Part shown: positions 36,707 through 46,028 of the stretch, in pieces
Numbering within the stretch: the first letter of the stretch is position 1
How the letters are laid out: the number at the start of each line of letters is the position of its first letter
NCBI RefSeq assembly: GCF_022511585.1
Contig: NZ_JAKWBN010000001.1
Coordinates: 296,269 to 360,268 of the forward strand
Direction of reading: 5' to 3'
DNA length: 64,000 nt
DNA from: Shimazuella soli
Lineage (GTDB): Bacteria; Bacillota; Bacilli; Thermoactinomycetales; Thermoactinomycetaceae
Notes under the pieces: model-generated
The model's input: only the letters and a program-made list of their open reading frames with translations
Told to the model about the DNA's origin: nothing
Database searches by the model: none
Position numbers and translations under genes: made by a program

Positions 36707-37411
36707 GCTGGTGCGGGTTTGATGGTAGTTATTTATGTGATGTACTTTTCTAGCGAGTCTACAAGTTTTATATATATCCTCCCTTTGTTCACTTTCATCG
36801 GAGGAACCTTAACGATGATCATGATTTACTTTTTATCCTATAAGCGTGGGGAGGGAATCGAGCCGACACGTCTTATTCTTATTGGAGTAGGAATGTCAGC
36901 TGCGATCAACGGTGCTATTTTTACACTCACCGCAAGATTAGAAGATGAAAAGAATGCCTTTATCGCCAACTGGATTGCAGGAAGAATATGGGGAGATGAC
37001 TGGACGTTTGTGATCGCTCTTTTGCCTTGGATTCTCATTCTTTTACCGATTGTTTTTGCTAAGTCACCTATTTTAAATGTGTTGCAGCTTAATGAAAATG
37101 CATCTATCGGATTAGGCGTAAAAGTGGAGAGAGAAAGAAGTATGTTGCTGCTCATTGCAGTAGCACTTGCAGCTGTTTCTGTCAGTGGGGGTATTGCCTT
37201 TATTGGTCTCATGGCTCCTCACATAGCTAAGAATTTGGTAGGTCCTCGCCATCAAGCATTTCTCCCTATCACAGCTATTTTAGGCGCTATTCTTCTTCTG
37301 ATCTCAGATACGATCGGTAGAGGTATTTTAGACCCAAGTGGCATTCCAGCTGGAATCATTGTCACGATTATTGGAGCACCATATTTTTTGTATCTAATGG
37401 TAAAAAAATAG
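36707..37411 (+). pseudogene. FecCD-type siderophore permease, 3' part
   Basis: About 235 codons from AGAGLMVVIYVMYF to the normal C-terminus (GLMAPHIAKNLVGPRHQAFLPITAILGAILLL ... IPAGIIVTIIGAPYFLYLM). The first ~100 residues with the earlier helices are lost by a deletion. The retained part is an intact frame, so decay is recent. Confidence 0.8.
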
Positions 37412-37579
37412 TGTTCTTGATAAAACAACTTATTTTATAGATAAGTTGTTTTTCATCATTTGGTTTCTAATAGTTTGAATAAAATGTTAAATTGCATATC
37501 ATGAAAAGAAGTATTTTAATAGTATATAGATAATATTTATGAAAGGTTTTTTGTATTACATTATAGAAGGTGAAGGAGA

Positions 37580-38779
37580 ATGTATTGGAAACGAGTTTTA
37601 TGGATATTGTGGCCAGCTAATTTTTTAATATCTGCTGGGATGAGTATGGTGATACCATTTCTCCCTTTATATATTGAAAAATTAGGTGTACACAATTTGC
37701 AAAGTGTAGAACATTGGTCAGGTTGGATATTTTCCGCTCAATTTTTGACTTCTTTTTTATTTCAGCCATTATGGGGAACGCTCGCAGATAAATATGGACA
37801 AAAATCGATGTTACTTCGCTCAGCTATTGGTATGGGTGTTGTAACTATTTTAATGGCTTTTGTTACTTCCCCGCTTCAATTATTGATCCTTCGGCTGATC
37901 AATGGATTGTTTTCCGGGTTTATTTCGATGTCTATTTTGATGCAGGCTTCGGTGACACCAGATGAAAACTCCGGGAAAGTACTGGGTACATTGCAAACGG
38001 GTCAGATAGTGGGAACATTGGTTGGTCCTTTGTTCGGTGGTGCACTTTCAGAGCTGGTTGGATATGATGGTGTATTTCTGCTTACAGGCGGCTTAATTTT
38101 ACTAGCTGGCGTAGTCGTGATGGTGTATATCAAAGAGACAACTCCAAAAAAACGAATGGAAAAAGCTGTTGCAGAACAGCCGAAACCGAATTGGAGATCC
38201 CTTCGGATGTTGTTGCCAGTATTCATTGCATCTGCTGTCACCCAATTGGCCATGATGAGCGTTCAACCCATATTGCCCATCTATACCAAAACGATTTACG
38301 ATGGTTCCCATCTGGCATTGATGGTGGGTCTTGTCAGTGCGATAACAGGAATCGCCAATCTTGTCGGTTCTCCAACACTTGGGAAAATCGGGGATAAGAT
38401 CGGTCAGCGGAAGATTTTGATTTTCTCCCTCGTGATGTCCGCACTAGCATTTATCCCTCAAGTATTTGCTACGAGCATTACAGAACTATTGATCGGTCGT
38501 TTCTTTTTGGGGCTATTTATCGGAGGGATGTTGCCAGCGTTAAACGTATTGGTGAAAAAAATGACGCCAAAAGAACTGCAAGGAACAGCTTTTGGCATAA
38601 ATTCATCGGCGCGGTTTTTGGGCAATTTAATTGGGCCGCTGGTTGGAAGTTTTGTCGCTACTACTCTGCAAATACAAGATGTGTTTTATTTTACAATCGC
38701 ATTCTTGCTAATCAATGCAGTGATGATTGTATTTGCCCACAGTTTAGATATCGCAACACGCAAAGTGATAACAAAATGA
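37580..38779 (+). CDS. MFS multidrug efflux transporter
   Basis: 399 aa, 12 membrane helices. MFS motif A as WGTLADKYGQKSMLLRS after helix 2, a repeat of it as LGKIGDKIGQRKIL after helix 8, and GTLQTGQIVGTLVGPLFGG (motif C, antiporter type). Resembles MdtG/TetA-type drug:H+ antiporters. GAAGGAG precedes the ATG. Confidence 0.8.
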   Translation: MYWKRVLWILWPANFLISAGMSMVIPFLPLYIEKLGVHNLQSVEHWSGWIFSAQFLTSFLFQPLWGTLADKYGQKSMLLRSAIGMGVVTILMAFVTSPLQLLILRLINGLFSGFISMSILMQASVTPDENSGKVLGTLQTGQIVGTLVGPLFGGALSELVGYDGVFLLTGGLILLAGVVVMVYIKETTPKKRMEKAVAEQPKPNWRSLRMLLPVFIASAVTQLAMMSVQPILPIYTKTIYDGSHLALMVGLVSAITGIANLVGSPTLGKIGDKIGQRKILIFSLVMSALAFIPQVFATSITELLIGRFFLGLFIGGMLPALNVLVKKMTPKELQGTAFGINSSARFLGNLIGPLVGSFVATTLQIQDVFYFTIAFLLINAVMIVFAHSLDIATRKVITK

Positions 38780-38781
38780 AA

Positions 38782-38812
38782 AACAAGGGGGATGTACCAT
38801 GTCCCTCTTGTT
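38782..38812 (+). terminator. Intrinsic terminator
   Basis: AACAAGGGGGA pairs with TCCCTCTTGTT (one bulge), then TTTT; placed between convergent genes. Confidence 0.75.
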
Positions 38813-38823
38813 TTTTGCTAGAA

Positions 38824-39954
38824 TCAAGGTGTTTTATAGAAAGTTTTTAATAAAACAGGGGTAATAAGCGTTGTTATCATGACGATGATGAGTATAGAGG
38901 AGGCATAAGCAGGATCGATCAGCTTCTTTTCCAATCCTATGGTTAATAAGATAAGTGCCACTTCACCTCGTGACATCATAGCCGCACCAATGCGAATGGC
39001 TGATTTGGTAGAGAACGATGTTAATTTTGCTCCTAAAAAAGCACCGAACCATTTGGTTAAGATCGCGAAGAGAGAGCCAATGATAATAAACCAAATGTGG
39101 TTTTGTATTCCTACAAAGGAAACAGATAATCCAATCTGGACAAAAAACACTGGGATAAAGATCGTGTAGGCGATCGGAACGATTTTCCTTTTTATTTCCT
39201 TTTGACTATCCGTGCGAGAGACGGCTAACCCAGCAGCGAAAGCTCCGATTATACTAGATACGCCAAGCAGATGTGCCAGAGATGCAAAAACGAAGCATAT
39301 GATCACCGCACTTATGATGTTTTCCGTAGCTTTGAAGGAAGTGCTAATTTTCATAAACCAAGGAATAGCTTTCCATCCAAGCAATGCTATTAGAAGGAAA
39401 AACAGTATCTCTTTTCCTAATAAAATCCCAATGTTTACTTTTGTTCCAGTCCATACACCCATCGTGATCGCAAGGATAAACATAACGGTGATATCATCGA
39501 CTAACGCAGCACCGAGAATCGTTGTACTTTCTCGACTGTTTAATTGACCTAACTCTCTCAATGTCAGAATAGAAATACTAACAGAAGTAGCAGCTAATAA
39601 TAAGCCGAGAAAGACAGATGGAATTGGTTTGAGACCAAATAAAAGCCCTGTTGCGAATCCTCCAGCCACAGGGAAGAGAAGTCCACCTAAGGCGACGGCA
39701 ATCGATGATTTCCGATTTTTGTATAGATCAGTTGCATCAGTTTCTAACCCAGCAATAAACATTAAGAAAAGTATTCCAATCTCACTCATATTATGGATAG
39801 TTTCCGTAGGAGATACCCAACCAAGTACTGCCGGCCCAACGATAATACCAGCAATTATTTTTCCCAAAATAGTGGTTTGTCCCAAACGAGCACTGAGTTC
39901 CCCGCCACATGCAGCTGATACCAAAATGATGAGCAATACGATAATAAAATCCAA
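38824..39954 (-). CDS. Cation:proton antiporter (CPA2 / KefB-NapA type)
   Basis: 376 aa, about 11-12 membrane helices. Begins with a Na/H exchanger helix and GGELSARLGQTTILGKIIAGIIVGPAVLGWV; VDDITVMFI carries the paired Asp residues of the ion site. No C-terminal TrkA domain, so gating would need a separate regulator, not seen nearby. Confidence 0.82.
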   Translation of the reverse strand: MDFIIVLLIILVSAACGGELSARLGQTTILGKIIAGIIVGPAVLGWVSPTETIHNMSEIGILFLMFIAGLETDATDLYKNRKSSIAVALGGLLFPVAGGFATGLLFGLKPIPSVFLGLLLAATSVSISILTLRELGQLNSRESTTILGAALVDDITVMFILAITMGVWTGTKVNIGILLGKEILFFLLIALLGWKAIPWFMKISTSFKATENIISAVIICFVFASLAHLLGVSSIIGAFAAGLAVSRTDSQKEIKRKIVPIAYTIFIPVFFVQIGLSVSFVGIQNHIWFIIIGSLFAILTKWFGAFLGAKLTSFSTKSAIRIGAAMMSRGEVALILLTIGLEKKLIDPAYASSILIIVMITTLITPVLLKTFYKTP

Positions 39955-40375
39955 GGTTAGCCTCCTTAGTGAAGAATAGCTTGATTTGGAAAAGTAAAGC
40001 TTCAGACCTGAGAGAAAAGTTGAAACTTCAACTGTTTTGCAATATTCTTAAGGTAATCTCATCAGCGTTGTCAAGACGATGATGCTACATGGTAACATGA
40101 GTCATTCGACTGTGAGAACGAGTCAAGGAGTCAGTGAGACTCGCATGTCCAAGCGTAGACCTGGAAGTTCCACACCTAATCCAAAACCTAATCAGCCCAG
40201 ACCTTGTAACCCAAACTTGGGAAAGGGATAGTCTGATCACGTTTTTCTTAGTATCAGCGTGATTGGATGAGATGGACTTAGCTCCAAGTCTGACTGACGT
40301 CTTGAGCGACACCTTCTACTACAGAACGGTGTCGCTCACGGTAATTTTCACTCCTATAGTTAACATAATTAATCG

Positions 40376-40409
40376 AAAAAAGTGATCCATTTTAACTGGA
40401 TCGCTTTTT
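40376..40409 (+). terminator. AGTGATCCA terminator hairpin, copy 1
   Basis: AAAAAAGTGATCCA pairs with TGGATCGCTTTTT, loop TTTTAAC. Similar stems are at 40646-40682 and 42631-42662. Confidence 0.65.
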
Positions 40410-40645
40410 ATTTTTAGAGCATTAGATTACCAGAGTGGCAACATCTTGGGTTTCCCAACCACACAGACACTGCTTTGCACATGTTTACAGAATCCGTTTC
40501 TTCATTTAGAGGAATAGAAGAAAAGAGTGTGAGCAAGGTGGAACAAAATTACAAAGAAAATTAAAATAAAATGTCCATTTGCTACCGGCTGGCTAATAAT
40601 GATTTAAACATATATATTTGAATAAAACTATTACCTAGGAAACGA

Positions 40646-40682
40646 CGAAAAGTGATCCACCTATATCTTGGATCACTCTTCG
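40646..40682. terminator. AGTGATCCA hairpin, copy 2
   Basis: CGAAAAGTGATCCA (40646-40659) pairs with TGGATCACTCTTCG (40669-40682). Confidence 0.6.
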
Positions 40683-40781
40683 TTGATTAAAAGTATAAAT
40701 TAGTACTAAAAGTGGCTATTAAACAGAAGAAATGATATTGGACCGTAAAAATGAATAGAACGAAATAGGAAATCCAATCAT

Positions 40782-41855
40782 TTATTGATCAGTGCTACAG
40801 AGTTGTTGAGTTAATTCCAATAACTTTGTTCCAACTTCTGTGCTGCGGCGACCTAAACCACAGGAACAGGCAACATCAACTTGTTGATTACGAACTTCTT
40901 CTATATGACTCAAAATCTGTTGAAGCTCTTCTATACTCCGTTTTTCATGGACAAATCCAGCGATAAAACGAATTTCTTCAGGGAGTTGGATTTGCTTAAG
41001 CGGTTCATAATAACTTTTCTCTAATGGCGGTGGAGTTTTTGCCTCAGCCAGTGGAAAATGTATGTAGCTTAGCTCATGTGTTTTGGGCCATTTTTTTATC
41101 AATTGATTTATAAAATACACCATTTTATTCAGCGTTTTCGCATGCGTGATAGGCAGGTTATTAAGGTCGCCAAAACATAGATGCAGTCCGATTTTACCTA
41201 TTGGATTAAGTTGCCGGACTAGATCGAATATACTATTTAGAGCGATATTAACCAACGCTTTGGGAAGTTTATACACTAAAGCTAATTCTGCTGGAATTTC
41301 TATTTGCACCAGAACATCTTCTCCAGCTTGGTTTAATATTTCGTTTACTTCATAAGCGATTCGAGAATTAAATACCTTATTATACCGAAAAGCATTGATT
41401 GGCGACAGCATACAAAAGGTAATACCTAAACCTGTAGGGATGCCAACTTGAAACTTCAAATCATTTAAGCCCTTTTGTTCTCTCAATTTCTGGAATATAG
41501 GATAACTGGTCTGGAAATATTCATGATAGCGAAAATTTAGATGTTCTTTCATACGGTTGGGGGAGTGTTTCGGTCGTAGACGATCTAAATTTACATAATT
41601 ATTGGGGAAACCATTCTCAGCCCGGACTGATTTCTTGGTGATTTCCCAGTTTTCGGTATCTGCTGCGCATATATCGATGGATGACATTACCCAAGCAGCA
41701 CGTTTTCCCACGGGATATGCCTCTGATTTCTCCCCTATTTCTCCATCTGGTAAAGAGAAAAGTGATTCACCAAGTGTTTCCAAAGCTTGAATCATTGCAG
41801 CTTCTTCATTTTCAAACGGTAGGCTTCCAACTAGGAGTGTTTGACGTTTGGACAT
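40782..41855 (-). CDS. MetE/UROD-like zinc methyltransferase-fold protein
   Basis: 357 aa, resembling the single catalytic barrel of cobalamin-independent methionine synthase. It opens with LLVGSLPFE and later has GKIGLHLCFGDLNNLP and a C-terminal CSCGLGRR, matching the positions of the His/Cys zinc ligands in the family. Too short for MetE itself (about 750 aa). The methyl donor and acceptor are unknown. Confidence 0.6.
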   Translation of the reverse strand: MSKRQTLLVGSLPFENEEAAMIQALETLGESLFSLPDGEIGEKSEAYPVGKRAAWVMSSIDICAADTENWEITKKSVRAENGFPNNYVNLDRLRPKHSPNRMKEHLNFRYHEYFQTSYPIFQKLREQKGLNDLKFQVGIPTGLGITFCMLSPINAFRYNKVFNSRIAYEVNEILNQAGEDVLVQIEIPAELALVYKLPKALVNIALNSIFDLVRQLNPIGKIGLHLCFGDLNNLPITHAKTLNKMVYFINQLIKKWPKTHELSYIHFPLAEAKTPPPLEKSYYEPLKQIQLPEEIRFIAGFVHEKRSIEELQQILSHIEEVRNQQVDVACSCGLGRRSTEVGTKLLELTQQLCSTDQ

Positions 41856-42279
41856 GAAAATAAAATCCTCCTCTGTAATTATTTGAATGTAACTTAAACT
41901 TACTCCTATTATATCTAATTTTTTCGAATAGACACATACAAGAAAATTTTAAATGCATTATAATTGAATAAAAGGTAGACAAAACTATTTTTTAGAAAAT
42001 TAAAATACTTGTCCAGGAGAAGTTTCAAATTATAACAAATACATCCCAAAATCATTTCCAGTCTGATCAATAGAAAATAATAGAAATTTGCACCAATTTA
42101 TGCTTGAATATAGGGGATTATCCAGAAACCCAACGTTTAAGCCAGAAAATAGACAAAATTTATTTGTTACGATAGACGAAATGTTGTGCTATTTTTAGTA
42201 AAATGTAGCTTAATTCCTTTAATTTTAAGATTCATTCTTTTCTTATCAAAAATATTAAATTAAGGAGAATAGGAAGACT
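41856..42279. other. 424-bp A-T-rich intergenic region
   Basis: Separates the MetE-like gene and the EthD gene, which point away from each other. No gene, strong hairpin or recognisable operator seen; an AAGGAG ribosome site for the EthD gene is at 42261-42266. Confidence 0.4.
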
Positions 42280-42621
42280 ATGTTCTACAAAATAGTTACC
42301 ATGTATGGGAATATGGAAGACCCTGAAAGTTTTTATCATTTCTACCGCAATACAATGGTCCCCAAAATATTGAGTTTAGAAGGGGTATTGAAAATTAACG
42401 TAAATAGGCTCTTTTATGAGACTTTAGGCAAAGAGGAACCTAGTGACTCATATAAACCTAAGTATCATGTTATGGGGGAACTGTATGTAACCGATGTGCA
42501 TTTATTTATGGAATCGTTTCGCAATAGTGATGCAGGTCAAATCGTTGCTTCCTTTCTTACAAAAGATGCTATTGATTATGCCAGTTTTTACACTGCATTT
42601 GAAGAAACATTTGAAAAGTAA
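42280..42621 (+). CDS. EthD-domain (dimeric alpha/beta-barrel) protein
   Basis: 113 aa. FYKIVTMYGNMEDPESFYHFYRNTMVPKILSLEGVLKINVNR is the ferredoxin-like start of EthD proteins; the second half YHVMGELYVTDVHLFMESFRN ... GQIVASFLTKDAIDYASFYTAFEE completes the fold. Function within the family is varied; none can be assigned. A terminator with an AGTGATCC stem follows. Confidence 0.75.
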   Translation: MFYKIVTMYGNMEDPESFYHFYRNTMVPKILSLEGVLKINVNRLFYETLGKEEPSDSYKPKYHVMGELYVTDVHLFMESFRNSDAGQIVASFLTKDAIDYASFYTAFEETFEK

Positions 42622-42630
42622 ATGGAAGAG

Positions 42631-42662
42631 AAGTGATCCAAATATCTTTACGCGGATCACTT
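42631..42662 (+). terminator. AGTGATCC terminator hairpin, copy 3
   Basis: AAGTGATCC (42631-42639) pairs with GGATCACTT (42654-42662), then TTTCTTTT. Confidence 0.75.
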
Positions 42663-42683
42663 TTTCTTTTGAGGAGATCAATC

Positions 42684-42785
42684 ATGATAGAACTGGAAAC
42701 AGGAATAGAGGTATCAAAATCAATTGCAAAAATGACTAAAAAATCAAGAAGAAATTTATTCCAAAATTATTTTCTCTTTCAATAA
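42684..42785 (+). CDS. Very short ORF, possibly the start of a lost gene
   Basis: 33 aa (begins MIELETGIEVSKS). GAGGAG lies about six bases before the ATG, which supports translation, but the product ends abruptly after FQNYFLFQ. It may be a truncated gene. Confidence 0.3.
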   Translation: MIELETGIEVSKSIAKMTKKSRRNLFQNYFLFQ

Positions 42786-42909
42786 ATGTAATGAATTACA
42801 ATATAATTTAATTGATTTAATATTAGCTTTTTATTCTGTTTTCATATATAATGAGTTTCTAAGAGAGTTATCTCTAATCCATATCATTCATTTCTATTTA
42901 CCTAGATTT

Positions 42910-42923
42910 TGTTACCGCTTACA
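42910..42923. promoter_or_regulatory. cre-like site
   Basis: TGTTACCGCTTACA resembles the CcpA cre consensus with two mismatches and lies 26 bp before the secreted protein start; binding there would block transcription. Confidence 0.3.
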
Positions 42924-42948
42924 CTACAAACACCAGGAGGAAGACAGA

Positions 42949-43359
42949 ATGAATTTAAAAAAGATCGCAGTTCCATTTCTTGGTTCTCTTTTTGCACTAG
43001 TGTTACCGCTTTCATCCGCATTTGCAGATTCAGCTGGATGGCAGTTGAAGACTTGGGAACAGGTACATTATAATTCCACTCTTGATTATTATATTACAGG
43101 TGTAGATAATGCACATGTCTCAGGGAATGTGTTAATATGCCTTCGCTCTGGCGGGGAAGCATATTTTTATGTGAAGGAATACGACCCAGATAATGCAGAT
43201 GATTTTGTAACTTATACGTATCTTACCCCTACATCAAGTACCAATTCGACGGCTTGTAAAATGATTGATATCAGTAGTTATCAAGACGGATCTAATAATC
43301 AAGCTGAAATTTATGTTCAAACAACTAATAAGAACGCTGTATTTGCTATTTACGACTGA
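42949..43359 (+). CDS. Small secreted protein
   Basis: 136 aa with a signal peptide (residues 1-~26, SAFA-DSA). The mature part is rich in Tyr, Thr, Ser and Asp, with two Cys (LICLRSG, TACKMID) that could form a disulphide, and looks like an all-beta domain. CAGGAGGAAG precedes the ATG. No family recognised. Confidence 0.65.
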   Translation: MNLKKIAVPFLGSLFALVLPLSSAFADSAGWQLKTWEQVHYNSTLDYYITGVDNAHVSGNVLICLRSGGEAYFYVKEYDPDNADDFVTYTYLTPTSSTNSTACKMIDISSYQDGSNNQAEIYVQTTNKNAVFAIYD

Positions 43360-43360
43360 T

Positions 43361-43401
43361 AACAAAACGACCTCTGACTTTTTCTCAGAGGTCGTTTTGT
43401 T
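43361..43401. terminator. Bidirectional terminator
   Basis: A perfect 16-bp stem (43362-43377 with 43385-43400) around TCAGAGG/CCTCTGA, T/A runs on both sides; lies between convergent genes. Confidence 0.9.
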
Positions 43402-43419
43402 TCTTTTTACATAAGATGT

Positions 43420-44289
43420 TCAATTAACTTGATCTTGTGTGGTGAGTGCCTCTTTTGGAACCGTAATCGATTTTGCACCAAATTTAAAATTATGTGTTTG
43501 GTACTCATCTGTCTTGATCACATCTCCAGTTTTTGCTGCAGCATCGATCGAAGAAACCTCATGTTGTTCTACTTTCTGTGTAAGAAGGGTGTACTTATCT
43601 ATCGTCACTTTTATGGTAGAAAGGGGTATTTTTTCTATGACACTGACATCCACAAATCCTTTGCCACCTTTGCCAGAACCCATGATACTTGTATTTTCCT
43701 CTTGATTGGTCAAAGTAAGTTCAAGTACATATGCATTTTGTGTTTGTGTGAGCTTTACTTGTTTTTGTTTGGCTTTTAAGTTTGTTAATAAATAGGTTGG
43801 ATCTAGAAAATTGGGACTTTCATACAACGTTTCGGAAAGGGTGGAATTTGTTGATTTTCCTTTTTCCCAATGATCAGAACCATTTGCGTCCCAATTGAAA
43901 TAACGTTTATAAAGGGCACCATTTTTTACATATATTTCTGTTTGGGTGTCAGGTTCTTTTTCTTTATCAGTGGTTCGCTCTGCATGAATACGTTCATAGA
44001 GATGGTACTGATTGCGATCAATGAAGGTAAAAGATATCGTATCAGCCTTTACGATATGATTGCGATAATCGGAATTTTTATTTTCTTCGTCAGAAGTGTA
44101 TTTCTTTGTGTACTCTACTTGAAAACTTTTCATCTTTTCCATAGCTGCTGTTGATTTATCAATTGCCTCTGACACGGAAGTGATCGGTTTGGGTGGATTC
44201 TTTTTGGGAATAACTGAGGATTTTGCATGAGAAGAACAAGCACTTAACAGGAATAAAATAGCAATGCAAGGTATGGTCCATTTTTTCAT
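43420..44289 (-). CDS. Lipoprotein, LolA/LppX-like
   Basis: 289 aa. Signal with lipobox LLSAC (Cys18). The mature protein has the pattern of Gram-positive LolA-like lipoproteins (AMEKMKSFQVEYTKKY, long beta strands, YVLELTLTN, LSTIKVTIDKYTLLTQKVE). Anchored on the outer face of the membrane. Function unknown. Single gene. Confidence 0.7.
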   Translation of the reverse strand: MKKWTIPCIAILFLLSACSSHAKSSVIPKKNPPKPITSVSEAIDKSTAAMEKMKSFQVEYTKKYTSDEENKNSDYRNHIVKADTISFTFIDRNQYHLYERIHAERTTDKEKEPDTQTEIYVKNGALYKRYFNWDANGSDHWEKGKSTNSTLSETLYESPNFLDPTYLLTNLKAKQKQVKLTQTQNAYVLELTLTNQEENTSIMGSGKGGKGFVDVSVIEKIPLSTIKVTIDKYTLLTQKVEQHEVSSIDAAAKTGDVIKTDEYQTHNFKFGAKSITVPKEALTTQDQVN

Positions 44290-44573
44290 CGTGACAGCTA
44301 CTCCTTTTTTAGGGATAACCCTATTATAGGCATAGCCAGAGGAATTAGTATATAATCATTCCATTTCATTTAGATTTGAAATTGGAATTAGGTGGGATGT
44401 AAAAAGAAATCCAATATAACAACAAAAGAAAATGGAACAGAAAGTAGATGTTATCTTTTTGGTATTGAAATTTGCTTTATAAAATAGAGATACTAGCCCT
44501 CTCTCTTTTTTATACCAAGAATATACTATCTTAAAATCTTGTAATCTCAATCGGATAGAGAGAGGGAATAAAT

Positions 44574-45863
44574 ATGAGAAGATTTGTTCCAAAATGTCAT
44601 ATTGTTCAATTTGAAGTTTGCAATCCAGTACAACCAGCAAAAAAACCACCACCAATGCCACCGCCACCTCCACCACCATCGGGATGTAAAGTAGTTCAGA
44701 ACCGTATAGAAATGGGCTGCCCTAATGTTGCGACTTTTCCGAAAACGATGAAAGTGCCTGTTGTTCTTGCTGAACTAGAACTACAAATGTGTATAGATGT
44801 AGATATTACTTTAGAGCAGCCTGCATTGGAGATTAAGAGGGTAGAAAAAGATGTTTCTTTGGATGAATGCAAATTAGTTCCTACTTCACGCGAGAATCAC
44901 TTTAAACTTTTTATATCAGGTTTTATTCGCAAGAATATTGAATATGCTACTGCCAGACCTGGTTCCACAAATGCTAGTGCGATTTGTGGCAGTATTCTCC
45001 ATACTACTGCTCATGTTCCATTCAGTTGTTGTACGGAAGTTACATTTGAGGGAAAACTTTTCCCTGATTTTTTTGCATCAAGTGAATCTGAAGCTAGATT
45101 TTTAGATAAGAGTGGTAGGAGGTCTAAGCTTGATCAAAAATTATTCGGTCATTCCGTTCATTATAATGAGCAACCATACTGTGAACTAGAAGCCTTTGAA
45201 ATTAATGAATTCGATCTTGCGAAATTAAATGCGTCTGCTCCTTTGCCTAATATCCCTAATGAACGTATTTTTATAACAGTCCAAGAAAAGATTGTATTAG
45301 ATCTACTGATAAAAATTCTACAACGTCAGCAAATTCCTATCCCTTGTAAGCATGAAGAAGAATGTGAGCGATGGGAATGTGAGCATGACCATGATGATGA
45401 CTGTTGTCATGAGAAAAAGTGTAAGAAGCACAAGAAGAAGTGTAAGCATGACCATGATAATGATGATGAATGTTGTGATCATGATCATGAAGAAGAAGAG
45501 GAATGTTGTGATCATGGTCATGAAAAAAAATGTAAAAAAAAGCGTAGGAAGAAGTGCGAGTATGACTGCGATGAAGAAGAGGAATGTGAAAATAGATGGG
45601 ATTGTGAGTATGACCATGAAGAAGAGGAATACTGTGATCATGGATATGATGTAAAGTGTAAAAAGAATGAGAAAAAGTTTGAGCATGATCATGAAGAAGA
45701 AGAGGAATGTTATGATCATGGTCATGAAAAAAAGTGTAATAAGAAACGCGAGATAAAGTCTTATGATGAGAGCGAGAGTAAATGTGATCATAGACATAAA
45801 ATAAAAAGTAAAAAGAAAGGCGTAGGGAATAGTATAAGGAAATATAGAAAAAAACGTAAATAA
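44574..45863 (+). CDS. Spore-coat-like protein with polyproline linker and metal-binding repeat tail
   Basis: 429 aa. Residues 1-~18 (RRFVPKCHIVQFEVC) are followed by a Pro run (PPPMPPPPPPP), then a DUF3794/BC_2427-like beta domain with internal symmetry (~35-255). From ~260 to the end is a low-complexity tail of about ten units such as CDHDHEEEEECC and CDHGHEKKCKKK, rich in Cys, His, Asp, Glu and Lys, which should bind divalent metals or cross-link. Overall style fits an outer-coat protein made late in the mother cell, possibly under sigma-K; no clear promoter was identified. Confidence 0.6.
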   Translation: MRRFVPKCHIVQFEVCNPVQPAKKPPPMPPPPPPPSGCKVVQNRIEMGCPNVATFPKTMKVPVVLAELELQMCIDVDITLEQPALEIKRVEKDVSLDECKLVPTSRENHFKLFISGFIRKNIEYATARPGSTNASAICGSILHTTAHVPFSCCTEVTFEGKLFPDFFASSESEARFLDKSGRRSKLDQKLFGHSVHYNEQPYCELEAFEINEFDLAKLNASAPLPNIPNERIFITVQEKIVLDLLIKILQRQQIPIPCKHEEECERWECEHDHDDDCCHEKKCKKHKKKCKHDHDNDDECCDHDHEEEEECCDHGHEKKCKKKRRKKCEYDCDEEEECENRWDCEYDHEEEEYCDHGYDVKCKKNEKKFEHDHEEEEECYDHGHEKKCNKKREIKSYDESESKCDHRHKIKSKKKGVGNSIRKYRKKRK

Positions 45864-46028
45864 GACTGTTGAGATTGTCTCAAGAGTCTTTTGTTTTTAT
45901 GTTCATGATTGATAACTGTGTCTCGATCATGGTAACAGCGGAAGTCGAAACCAAACGCATTGTCATCATGGGGATAAATGGATAAATTCAGGATTTGAAA
46001 AATAAAACACAACTCGTTATTTTTTCAG

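Larger units (their letters stand above)
39955..40781. other. 827-bp gap with high-GC scrap, hairpins and two terminator-like repeats
   Basis: 40097-40231 can encode 44 aa (begins MSHSTVRTSQG, ends PCNPNLGKG), Pro/Lys-rich and of foreign base composition, with no good ribosome site. A perfect TGAGCGACACC/GGTGTCGCTCA stem spans 40303-40338 without T-run. Two hairpins with the arm AGTGATCCA lie at 40376-40409 and 40646-40682. Otherwise no gene is visible. Confidence 0.45.

Noticed and set aside
36719-37411. Complete permease from the first in-frame start
   Set aside because: The protein lacks the first helices of FecCD permeases and follows fragments of two other genes, so it is a remnant.
45318-45797. 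159-aa hydrophobic minus-strand frame
   Set aside because: It is the shadow of the Lys/Glu/Asp/His repeat tail of the coat-like protein.
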